29,621 bases of DNA, taken from assembly GCA_001941025.1 (NCBI GenBank), contig MSHE01000005.1:1-29621 (forward strand), read 5' to 3'. The position numbers were made by a program, and so were the translations under genes. Source of the DNA: Lachnospiraceae bacterium Zagget3 (lineage in GTDB: Bacteria > Bacillota_A > Clostridia > Lachnospirales > Lachnospiraceae). This document shows, one piece after another, positions 24,411-29,621 of this stretch. The notes under the pieces are model-generated. The model did no database searches, was not told the DNA's origin, and worked only from the letters and a program-made list of their open reading frames with translations. Position 1 is the first letter of the stretch. Every line of letters begins with the position of its first letter.

Positions 24411-24452
24411 GCGAACGTATATTCCGAATATACGTTTGCTTTTTTCTTTTTT
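24411..24452 (+). terminator. rsfS terminator with SOS-box-like arms
   Basis: GCGAACGTATATT (24411-24423) pairs with AATATACGTTTGC (24427-24439) with one G-U and a CCG loop, preceded by an A-run and followed by TTTTTTCTTTTTT. Each arm region matches the Firmicutes LexA box CGAACRNRYGTTYG: 24412-24425 at 12 of 14 positions and 24425-24438 at 13 of 14. Confidence 0.85.
24425..24438 (+). promoter_or_regulatory. Candidate LexA operator (SOS box) for lexA
   Basis: CGAATATACGTTTG differs from the Bacillus-type consensus CGAACRNRYGTTYG at one position. It overlaps the -35 box of the lexA promoter (24436-24441), a location that would allow LexA autorepression. Overlap with a terminator arm means part of the match could be coincidental palindromy. 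Confidence 0.6.
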
Positions 24453-24464
24453 CTGTGTTACACT
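24436..24464 (+). promoter_or_regulatory. Candidate promoter for lexA
   Basis: TTGCTT at 24436-24441 and TACACT at 24459-24464 with a 17-base spacer. The boxes are moderate matches, but the position fits the lexA start and SOS box. Confidence 0.5.
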
Positions 24465-24534
24465 GTGCGTAGTGAGAGAGGAGCGGGTCGTTTCCGTATC
24501 CCTGATTGAGAGAGATTCCACAGGAGGGCTATCT

Positions 24535-25149
24535 ATGGCAACAGGAAAGATCAGCAAAAAGCAGCAGGAGATTCTGGATTATATCAAGTCGGAAATTTTG
24601 GCAAAGGGATATCCGCCGGCTGTGCGGGAAATCTGCGAGGCGGTAAATTTAAAATCGACTTCCTCTGTGCACGCGCACCTGGAAACACTGGAAAAGAACG
24701 GTTACATCCGACGTGACCCGACAAAACCGCGGGCCATCGAAATCGTGGATGACACCTTCAACTTAACCCGGCGCGAACTGGTCAACGTTCCCGTCGTGGG
24801 ACGCGTGGCCGCGGGTGAGCCGATCCTTGCCGATCAGAATATCAGCAGTTATTTTCCAATCCCATCTGAGTTTATGCCCAACGTCCAGACATTTATGTTA
24901 AACGTCAAGGGCGACAGTATGATCAATGTCGGCATCTTCGACGGGGATATGGTACTCGTGGAACAACAGAACACAGCGGGAGACGGCGACATTGTTGTCG
25001 CGCTGTTAGAAGATTCCGCGACCGTCAAGACATTCTACAAGGAAGCGGACCGGGTGCGCCTGCAGCCGGAGAATGACACGATGGACCCGATCTACGCGAC
25101 GGATGTCGCGATCCTCGGTAAGGTGATCGGGGTGTTCCGTTTCCTGTAA
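24535..25149 (+). CDS. lexA: SOS repressor LexA
   Basis: This 204-residue repressor controls DNA-damage genes and cleaves itself when RecA filaments form. The N-terminal winged helix (KKQQEILDYIKSEI, YPPAVREICEAVNLKSTSSV) binds SOS boxes. The cleavage site Ala93-Gly94 lies in GRVAAGEPILA, and the catalytic dyad is Ser128 (VKGDSMINVGIFDGD) and Lys165 (DSATVKTFYKE). All elements for regulated self-cleavage are present. ATG 24535 has AGGAGGG 7 bases upstream; the longer in-frame start at 24388 would read through the upstream hairpin and is rejected. The SOS-box-like sequence overlapping its promoter suggests autoregulation. A terminator follows and separates it from the convergent recombinase gene. 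Confidence 0.96.
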   Translation: MATGKISKKQQEILDYIKSEILAKGYPPAVREICEAVNLKSTSSVHAHLETLEKNGYIRRDPTKPRAIEIVDDTFNLTRRELVNVPVVGRVAAGEPILADQNISSYFPIPSEFMPNVQTFMLNVKGDSMINVGIFDGDMVLVEQQNTAGDGDIVVALLEDSATVKTFYKEADRVRLQPENDTMDPIYATDVAILGKVIGVFRFL

Positions 25150-25170
25150 ATTACAGATTCACACAGAAAG

Positions 25171-25201
25171 GCAGTGCTGCTTTTGCAGCGCTGCTTTTTT
25201 T
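25171..25201 (+). terminator. Terminator after lexA
   Basis: GCAGTGCTGC and GCAGCGCTGC pair with one G-U across a TTTT loop and are followed by TTTTTTT. On the minus strand the same hairpin with a shorter U tract could also end the recombinase transcript. Confidence 0.88.
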
Positions 25202-25217
25202 GTGGTGTGTGATACGT

Positions 25218-26306
25218 TCACTTGTCGGTTTCATCTGTGGGTGGTTTTTCTGATGATTTCTCCCGCAGGGTGACTGCTTTGGCAGCCATACGGCGCCGCT
25301 CGTCATCCTGAGCCGCGTAGTGGCGGCGCGTTGTGTTGACATCGGAATGACCGAGGACATCGGCAACCAGATAGATGTCGCCGGTCTCCTGATAGAGATT
25401 CGTTCCATACGTGCTCCTGAGCTTATGCGGCGTGATGTTTTTCACGGTCGTCACAAGACGGGAGTATTTTTTAACCAGATTTTCGACCGAACGCACACTG
25501 ATCCGGCGATTCTGGAGGGAGAGGAAGAGCGCATCACGGCTGTCCTCCAGCGGTTCCATCGTAAGCCGCTCGTCCAGGTAGGCGTCCAGTGCCTCGGCAA
25601 CCTCGTCGCCGAAGTAGACGACCATCTCTTTTCCGCCCTTGCGGTGGATCCGGATGCCGTTGTTTTTCGCGTCAATGTCATCAATATTAAGGCCCACGCA
25701 CTCGGATACGCGGATCCCCGTGCCGAGCAGGAGCGTAAGGATCGCCACATCACGCAGTTTTGTCTTTTCATGGTAGATCTTCTGGCGATCCGTCAGCTTT
25801 TCTCCCGATTCCGCCTCGTCCAAAAGAATCGCGATCTCGTCCACGTCAAGACGCACAATTTCCTTTTCGTGGCGCTTCGGCATCTGCACAAGCGATGCCG
25901 GGTTCTTCTCGATCATCTGTTTGCGGAAAAAATAGTTGTAAAAACTGCGCAGCGTGGATAACTTCCGCATCTGGCCGACCTCATCGTTCGTGTGCTCGGC
26001 GCCGTCGCTCCCTTTATAATATTTCAGATACTGTAAATATTCCTCAATATCGATCGGGGTGATCTCGTCCAGAATCTCAATCGGAAAATCCACGATCTCT
26101 TTTTTGGAAAGCGCCGGGTTGTTTTCGTGCAGAAAGTTGAAAAACACACCGAGGTCGTAAGCGTAGGCGATTCGTGTCCGGGACGAAGTAGAAGGAGTGA
26201 TCCCGATAAAAAACTCCCTGCAGAAGCGGGGGAGTTCACTTGTCAACTCCCGCAGTTTCACCTCGTTGTCGATATTCACCTGTTCATGGTAGGGTCGTTC
26301 TTTCAT
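25218..26306 (-). CDS. Tyrosine site-specific recombinase (XerC/D-like)
   Basis: This 362-residue recombinase cuts and rejoins DNA through a 3'-phosphotyrosine. The catalytic set is complete: Arg199 (GTGIRVSE), Lys226 (RKGGKE), His294 and Arg297 (TPHKLRST), His320 (LGHSDVNTT) and Tyr330 (RRHYAAQ). An N-terminal SAM-like core-binding domain (residues about 25-135) precedes it. It is longer than XerC/XerD (about 300 residues), with an extra N-terminal stretch and a basic/polar C-terminal tail. AAGGAAT precedes the ATG. It follows ttcA by 13 bases on the same strand. There is no tRNA, excisionase or cargo nearby, so it seems a resident chromosomal enzyme; whether it resolves chromosome dimers or acts on the inverted repeats upstream of ttcA is open. 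Confidence 0.92.
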   Translation of the reverse strand: MKERPYHEQVNIDNEVKLRELTSELPRFCREFFIGITPSTSSRTRIAYAYDLGVFFNFLHENNPALSKKEIVDFPIEILDEITPIDIEEYLQYLKYYKGSDGAEHTNDEVGQMRKLSTLRSFYNYFFRKQMIEKNPASLVQMPKRHEKEIVRLDVDEIAILLDEAESGEKLTDRQKIYHEKTKLRDVAILTLLLGTGIRVSECVGLNIDDIDAKNNGIRIHRKGGKEMVVYFGDEVAEALDAYLDERLTMEPLEDSRDALFLSLQNRRISVRSVENLVKKYSRLVTTVKNITPHKLRSTYGTNLYQETGDIYLVADVLGHSDVNTTRRHYAAQDDERRRMAAKAVTLREKSSEKPPTDETDK

Positions 26307-26319
26307 TGTAAATTATTCC

Positions 26320-27078
26320 TTAAGGGATTGGGTTTTCATCCTCTTCGGAATCGACCGCGTCAGCAGACGTCCAACCGGGCAGATTGCTGCGCACGATAGC
26401 CGTAAACATACGATTTTTCACGCCCGGCGCCTCCGATTCCATCTGTTTGAGCAGTTTTTTCGCGAATTCCCGCTGCGTAGTACCGTCCGCGGGGCATGGG
26501 TTTTTGACCACCGGAAGGTCATATTTGTTCCGAAAACCGATCACATCCGCTTCGGAAACGTAGATCAGCGGGCGGATCACGGTCAGATCCGTGCGGTCCA
26601 GATAGGTCTTCGGTGGAAAACAGTAAAAATGTCCCTCATAGATCAGGGAGAGCAGCATCGTCTCCACGAGATCCTCCTTGTTGTGGGCATAGGCCACTTT
26701 ATTAAATTCCAGCTCCTTTACCGCCTGGTTGAGAGCGCCTTTTCGCATTTTCGCGCACAGCGCGCAGGGATTTTTCTCTTTTCGTTCCTCAAAAATGATC
26801 TTCCCGATATCCGAACGTACGATCGTATGGGGAATGTCAAGATCCTCGCACAGGGCGGTCACCGGAGAGAGATCAAATCCCGCAAAGCCGAGATCAACAC
26901 TCACGGCGGCCAGTTCAAAGTGGTTGGGATAAAATCTCTGCAATCCGTGCAGCGCGTGGATCAGGGTGAGCGAATCCTTTCCGCCGGAAACACCGACCGC
27001 GATCCGGTCACCGTCGTCGATCAGGTGATAGTCATCGACCGCCTTTCTTGTATAACTTAAAAGTTGCTGCAGCTTCAT
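26320..27078 (-). CDS. ttcA: TtcA-family tRNA 2-thiolation protein
   Basis: This 252-residue PP-loop ATPase belongs to the TtcA/TtuA family that adds sulphur to tRNA bases (2-thiocytidine 32 in enterics). The ATP-binding PP-loop is SGGKDS (residues 31-36). An iron-sulphur cluster would be held by Cys105 and Cys108 (NPCALCAK) and Cys195 (NPCPADG), the typical TtcA triad. AYAHNKEDLVETMLLSL is the usual following motif, with Asn where many homologues have GHN. The ATG at 27078 lacks a good ribosome site. It is expressed from a consensus promoter inside the repeat region 27252-27339, with a leader of about 210 bases, and is followed by the recombinase gene. The exact modified base is not assigned from sequence. 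Confidence 0.9.
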   Translation of the reverse strand: MKLQQLLSYTRKAVDDYHLIDDGDRIAVGVSGGKDSLTLIHALHGLQRFYPNHFELAAVSVDLGFAGFDLSPVTALCEDLDIPHTIVRSDIGKIIFEERKEKNPCALCAKMRKGALNQAVKELEFNKVAYAHNKEDLVETMLLSLIYEGHFYCFPPKTYLDRTDLTVIRPLIYVSEADVIGFRNKYDLPVVKNPCPADGTTQREFAKKLLKQMESEAPGVKNRMFTAIVRSNLPGWTSADAVDSEEDENPIP

Positions 27079-27088
27079 GGAAAATACC

Positions 27089-27272
27089 CAGCTTTAAAGA
27101 AGTAGAGGCATCCATAACCCCAGTTTTTGTTGGCTTAAACTTAAGGCTTTGAATCCCTCAGCTTCTGTATTGGAGCTTTAACGAAGCAGTTGGACGCACC
27201 CAAACCGTTCGTGACGTTCCGTAACGGTTGAAATCCCTCCGCCTCAGTAATACAGCTTTAACGAAGCAGTTG
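27089..27272. repeat. Degenerate direct repeats upstream of ttcA
   Basis: Two approximate 42-43 base copies, 27151-27192 and 27230-27272, share GAATCCCTC-like starts and an identical 19-base end AGCTTTAACGAAGCAGTTG (27174-27192 and 27254-27272). A third, weaker copy of the end (AGCTTTAAAGAAGTAGAGG) begins at 27090. The spacing is 84 then 80 bases. Between the two full copies lies a dyad AAACCGTT/AACGGTT (27202-27228). The region holds no convincing gene; a 76-codon minus-strand frame at 27158-27388 is only a product of the repeats. Confidence 0.8.
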
Positions 27273-27339
27273 CACCGGGGATTCGCTGTTTTGATTATAT
27301 CACAGTCTTTTTCCCGGTGCAACTCTTCGTTAAAGCTGT
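27252..27339. repeat. 27/28-bp inverted repeat flanking a promoter
   Basis: The left arm 27252-27279 and the reverse complement of the right arm 27313-27339 are identical except for one extra C at 27267. The core is ACAGCTTTAACGAAG followed by AGTTGCACCGGG. The 33-base centre (27280-27312) carries the -10 box of the ttcA promoter, and the -35 box is inside the right arm. No U-tract follows on either strand, so it is not a normal terminator. Confidence 0.88.
27294..27322 (-). promoter_or_regulatory. Sigma-A promoter for ttcA-recombinase
   Basis: On the minus strand, TTGCAC (27322-27317) and a perfect TATAAT (27299-27294) are 17 bases apart. The predicted start near 27287 gives a leader containing both direct repeats. 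Confidence 0.78.
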
Positions 27340-27375
27340 CTTTTGCGAATAAATAGGTTTCAGCAGGGGTAGTAT

Positions 27376-27834
27376 TTACACATCCCACCCCATCTCTTTC
27401 GAGTCCAATATGATGGTAAACGGCCCGTCATTGACCAATTCCACTTCCATCTCAGCGCCAAACGATCCGGTCTCGACCACCGGAACCTGCTCTTTACACG
27501 CCGCGACAATATACTCGTAGAGTTCCTCCGCAAGCGCGGGGTTCCCCGACCGGATAAACGAAGGCCGGTTTCCCTTCCTGCAGTCCGCGTACAGGGTAAA
27601 CTGCGAAACCAAAAGCACCCCGCTGCCGACATCCGCAAGGGAACAATTGGTCTTTCCCTCCGCGTCTGCGAAGATACGCAGTCCGATCATCTTTTTGATC
27701 ATTTTATCGGCAATTTCCCGCGTGTCCGTCTCCGCAACGCCGATCAGGACCAAATACCCTTGTTCAATTGAACCGATCACCTCATCTTCCACCGTCACGG
27801 AGGCGCTCGACACCCGTTGAATCACAAATTTCAT
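27376..27834 (-). CDS. dtd: D-aminoacyl-tRNA deacylase
   Basis: This 152-residue proofreading enzyme removes D-amino acids wrongly attached to tRNA. The signatures are [20 protein letters not shown] at the start, [17 protein letters not shown] carrying the active-site loop, and the C-terminal [12 protein letters not shown], which holds the cross-subunit Gly-Pro motif (GP seen) used to reject L-amino acids. Length is standard. I chose the ATG at 27832-27834, with GGGAGCC upstream; the in-frame ATG at 27858 lies only just downstream of the previous gene and lacks a site. The gap to the upstream membrane-protein gene is 41 bases with no terminator, so the two may be co-transcribed. Confidence 0.95.
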   Translation of the reverse strand: MKFVIQRVSSASVTVEDEVIGSIEQGYLVLIGVAETDTREIADKMIKKMIGLRIFADAEGKTNCSLADVGSGVLLVSQFTLYADCRKGNRPSFIRSGNPALAEELYEYIVAACKEQVPVVETGSFGAEMEVELVNDGPFTIILDSKEMGWDV

Positions 27835-27875
27835 TTCCGGCTCCCGCTCTCTATGCAAGATGTCTGCCGCAGCGT

Positions 27876-29621
27876 TTAGTAGAATGCCACCTCAGAGATA
27901 CACGTGTCCTCGTATTTGCTTCCCTTGTAAACGGAACGAATCGTGATCGTCACGGACGAGGTGTTGACCGGCTTGGAAAACGAAACCGTCTGCTGCTTAT
28001 CTACATCCTCGAGAGTCGTGTCAAAGGACGAGCCGTCAGAGAACGTGATCGTTATCTCCTTCGGTCTGCAGTTTTCGTAATAAAGCGATTCGCTTTTTTG
28101 ATAGCCATTGTTAATGTTCATTCCGCTTACCGTATACGTACCGTTAAACTCGACTTTTGCCCACTGCCCGATTCCGTCTCCGGGGGCATCTTCACACCAG
28201 GCGTTTTTCAAAGAGCCATCGACCAGGTTCTTGGGATCGTGGCTGATATTTACATTGCCTTCATACAGATAGGAAGACGCGGTCACATCTTTCACATCGG
28301 ACATACTGACTTTCGGCGTTGACGACCCGCCGCCCGAGCCACTGCCGCCGCCGGAGCCACTGCCGCCACCGGAACCACTGCCGCTGCCGGAACCGCTGCC
28401 GCTGCCGGAACCGCTTCCACTTCCGGAACCGCTGCCGCCGCCGGAGCCACTGCCGCCACCGGAACCACTGCCGCTGCCGGAACCGCTGCCGCTGCCGGAG
28501 CCGCTGCCGGAACCACTGCCGCTGCCGGAACCGCTTCCGCTGCCGGAGCCGCTGCCGCTGCCGGAGCCGCTGCCGCTGCCGGAGCCGCTTCCATTATTGC
28601 CCGATGTGCTTTCCACTTTGGCTGCGCCGTTGCTGATAAGTGTATATTCCCAATTTTTCAGATCCACACTGTAAACGGTTGCCTCATTATCTGTTACAGC
28701 CTTTGCGCCGTCTTCCAGGACATTGTCGGGCCCATAATAAACCGTTGCTTCATTGCCGGAGACCGAGATCTTATAGGGCCAGAGATTTGTCTCCGTCACC
28801 TCTTTCAGGTCGTCAAACTCGTCTATTTTTCCAAGCGTATCGCCATCGTAGGAGATTCCATAAATTGCGGGGCCGTCATATCCGCACAGATACAGACCGT
28901 CCGATCCGTAGGCCCAGGAATTTTCTACCGGCGAACCACCGTAATCGCCGTTCTCCCAGAGCGTATCTCCAGTCGATTTATCAAGAGCCAAAACCGAGCC
29001 GTCCTGAATCAACAAGTAGGAATCACCGTGGAGCCCGATATCGCTGGTTCGATCCAGTTCCGCCATAGCATACTCCGGCGTCGTGTATTCCCAGACAACG
29101 TTCCCCTCCTCGTCTGTCGCTGTGACAACGGCATATTCCTGATCGTTCTCCGTGGTTTTACGATCAAAGGAAATATCCGACACGACCACAGGCGTCTCTT
29201 CCTCCTCGTCAGCTTCTTCCTCTTCCTTGAGCTCCTCTTCCTTAAGCTCCTCTTCTTCTTGTTCCGCTTCGGACAGATTTTCCGTGTTTTCGGTCGAGGT
29301 TCTCTCTTCCCTGTTTCCGCGCGTGGCCCATACAAGCAGAATGATCACTACAACCACAATGATGGCGATCACGATCCAAAGAGCGATCAGGCCGCCCCTT
29401 CTGCGTCTGCCGCCACCGTTTTCTTCCGGCACGGCTGTCTCTTCGCTTTCCCCGGGCGGTACGGCAGGCTCTTCCTGCATCTCTTCTGACGCGAAAGCTT
29501 CTTCCGGCTCCCCGGCCGCCGCGAAAGCCTCTTCGGGCTCCTCAGCCGCCGCGAAAGCCTCTTCGGGCTCCTCTTCCGGTACGACCGCCTCTTCGGGCTC
29601 CTCTTCCGGTACAGCAGCCTC
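27876..29621 (-). CDS. Partial membrane-anchored protein: decapeptide repeats, PQQ-like region, Gly/Ser linker, glycan-binding-like C-terminus
   Basis: The window shows 581 residues of the C-terminal part; the frame stays open to the window edge, so the start lies outside. Reading from the edge: seven acidic decapeptide repeats (29411-29621); basic GGGRRRRGG; one membrane helix (29328-29390); an acidic [21 protein letters not shown] stalk (shown in part); a PQQ/WD-like region with [30 protein letters not shown] and GLYLCGYDG; a Gly/Ser linker of about 90 residues; and a C-terminal domain with [20 protein letters not shown] and QWAKVEF, resembling discoidin or NADase-type glycan-binding domains. 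This suggests a cytoplasmic repeat/zinc-ribbon-type N-terminus, a single membrane pass and an extracellular carbohydrate-binding head. An ATG at 29480 lies inside the repeats and is not the start. Confidence 0.8.
   Translation of the reverse strand, partial: EAAVPEEEPEEAVVPEEEPEEAFAAAEEPEEAFAAAGEPEEAFASEEMQEEPAVPPGESEETAVPEENGGGRRRRGGLIALWIVIAIIVVVVIILLVWATRGNREERTSTENTENLSEAEQEEEELKEEELKEEEEADEEEETPVVVSDISFDRKTTENDQEYAVVTATDEEGNVVWEYTTPEYAMAELDRTSDIGLHGDSYLLIQDGSVLALDKSTGDTLWENGDYGGSPVENSWAYGSDGLYLCGYDGPAIYGISYDGDTLGKIDEFDDLKEVTETNLWPYKISVSGNEATVYYGPDNVLEDGAKAVTDNEATVYSVDLKNWEYTLISNGAAKVESTSGNNGSGSGSGSGSGSGSGSGSGSGSGSGSGSGSGSGSGSGSGSGSGSGGGSGSGGGSGSGSGSGSGSGSGSGSGSGSGGGSGSGGGSGSGGGSSTPKVSMSDVKDVTASSYLYEGNVNISHDPKNLVDGSLKNAWCEDAPGDGIGQWAKVEFNGTYTVSGMNINNGYQKSESLYYENCRPKEITITFSDGSSFDTTLEDVDKQQTVSFSKPVNTSSVTITIRSVYKGSKYEDTCISEVAFY
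28323..28595 (-). repeat. Gly/Ser-coding microsatellite-like tract
   Basis: About 90 codons alternate Gly and Ser, with occasional GGGS. At DNA level the plus strand repeats CCGCTGCCGGAA/G and CCACTGCCGCC-type 12-18 base units, many identical, consistent with recent expansion by slippage or unequal crossing over. Confidence 0.9.
29411..29621 (-). repeat. Tandem 30-bp coding repeats (decapeptide)
   Basis: Seven 30-base units tile exactly from 29411 to 29620 and run off the window. On the plus strand the freshest units begin CTTCGGGCTCCTC (29531, 29561 and 29591). They encode decapeptides such as [20 protein letters not shown] and [10 protein letters not shown]; units closer to the membrane helix are more diverged. 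Confidence 0.88.

Noticed and set aside
24388..24534. Long N-terminal extension of LexA from an upstream ATG
   Set aside because: It would translate the rsfS terminator and lexA promoter; ATG 24535 has a strong ribosome site and gives the family start.
25218..26306. Recombinase as the integrase of a mobile element
   Set aside because: No tRNA target, attachment-site duplication, excisionase, phage or conjugation genes, and its neighbours are housekeeping genes with matching composition.
27151..27272. Two repeats with a spacer, resembling a mini CRISPR array
   Set aside because: Only two full copies, which differ at about seven positions, the spacer contains its own dyad, an inverted copy is present and no cas gene is nearby.
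27158..27388. 76-codon minus-strand reading frame over the repeat region
   Set aside because: It overlaps the end of dtd, has no ribosome site, crosses the ttcA promoter, and its repeated peptide segments merely reflect the DNA repeats.
28319..28636. Arg/Cys/His-rich plus-strand frame with regular repeats
   Set aside because: Complement of the Gly/Ser linker tract; no start context or independent support.

Overview
The window is a moderately GC-rich stretch of chromosome from a low-GC-lineage Gram-positive (Firmicutes, class Clostridia, most likely Lachnospiraceae or a close relative). The evidence is gene content and order: the rplU-prp-rpmA-obgE-yhbY-nadD-yqeK-rsfS cluster, an L27 with a cleavable N-terminal extension next to its Prp protease, CodY, LexA, DUF1292, the split TIGR03960/TIGR03936 radical SAM pair, and strong AGGAGG ribosome sites with consensus sigma-A promoters. 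It is almost entirely housekeeping DNA, tightly packed, with no rRNA, tRNA, insertion sequence, prophage or Cas genes recognised.

Layout. 1-3113: a PHP-domain phosphoesterase (+) converges on a UvrD/PcrA-type helicase (-) preceded by a DUF1292 gene (-). 3143-5902: divergent promoters, then acpP, a TraX-like membrane protein, DUF5662 and trpS (+). 5945-9738: an apparently cytoplasmic GH53 endo-galactanase, a terminator, then yifB(comM)-dprA. 9815-15121: a promoter, topA-codY, a second promoter with a structured leader, rpsB (with a very long acidic tail) and tsf. 15147-17194: three small paralogous hydrophobic membrane proteins around lgt; two of them carry the same promoter architecture. 17277-19936: the radical SAM pair. 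19969-24378: rplU leader and the ribosome-assembly/NAD/RNA cluster through rsfS. 24411-25201: lexA, whose promoter/operator is superimposed on the rsfS terminator. 25218-27834 on the minus strand: dtd, an intergenic repeat region containing a promoter flanked by a 27/28-bp inverted repeat, ttcA and a tyrosine recombinase. 27876-29621 (-): the C-terminal part of a large membrane-anchored protein with decapeptide repeats, a PQQ-like region, a ~90-residue Gly/Ser linker and a carbohydrate-binding-like C-terminal domain; its N-terminus is outside the window.

What stands out. (1) The minus-strand promoter upstream of ttcA/recombinase lies between near-perfect inverted repeats, with the -35 box inside the repeat, so an inversion would recreate the same promoter facing the other way; a tyrosine recombinase is two genes downstream. 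This looks like a candidate invertible switch, although related direct copies of the repeat nearby allow a plainer explanation. (2) The rsfS terminator hairpin has arms that each resemble a Firmicutes SOS box and overlaps the lexA -35 region. (3) The acpP-traX-DUF5662 run is a possible uncharacterised acyl-transfer unit. (4) Low-complexity protein segments (S2 tail, Gly/Ser linker, 30-bp coding repeats) are unusually prominent. All calls were made by reading the sequence; no database search was possible.
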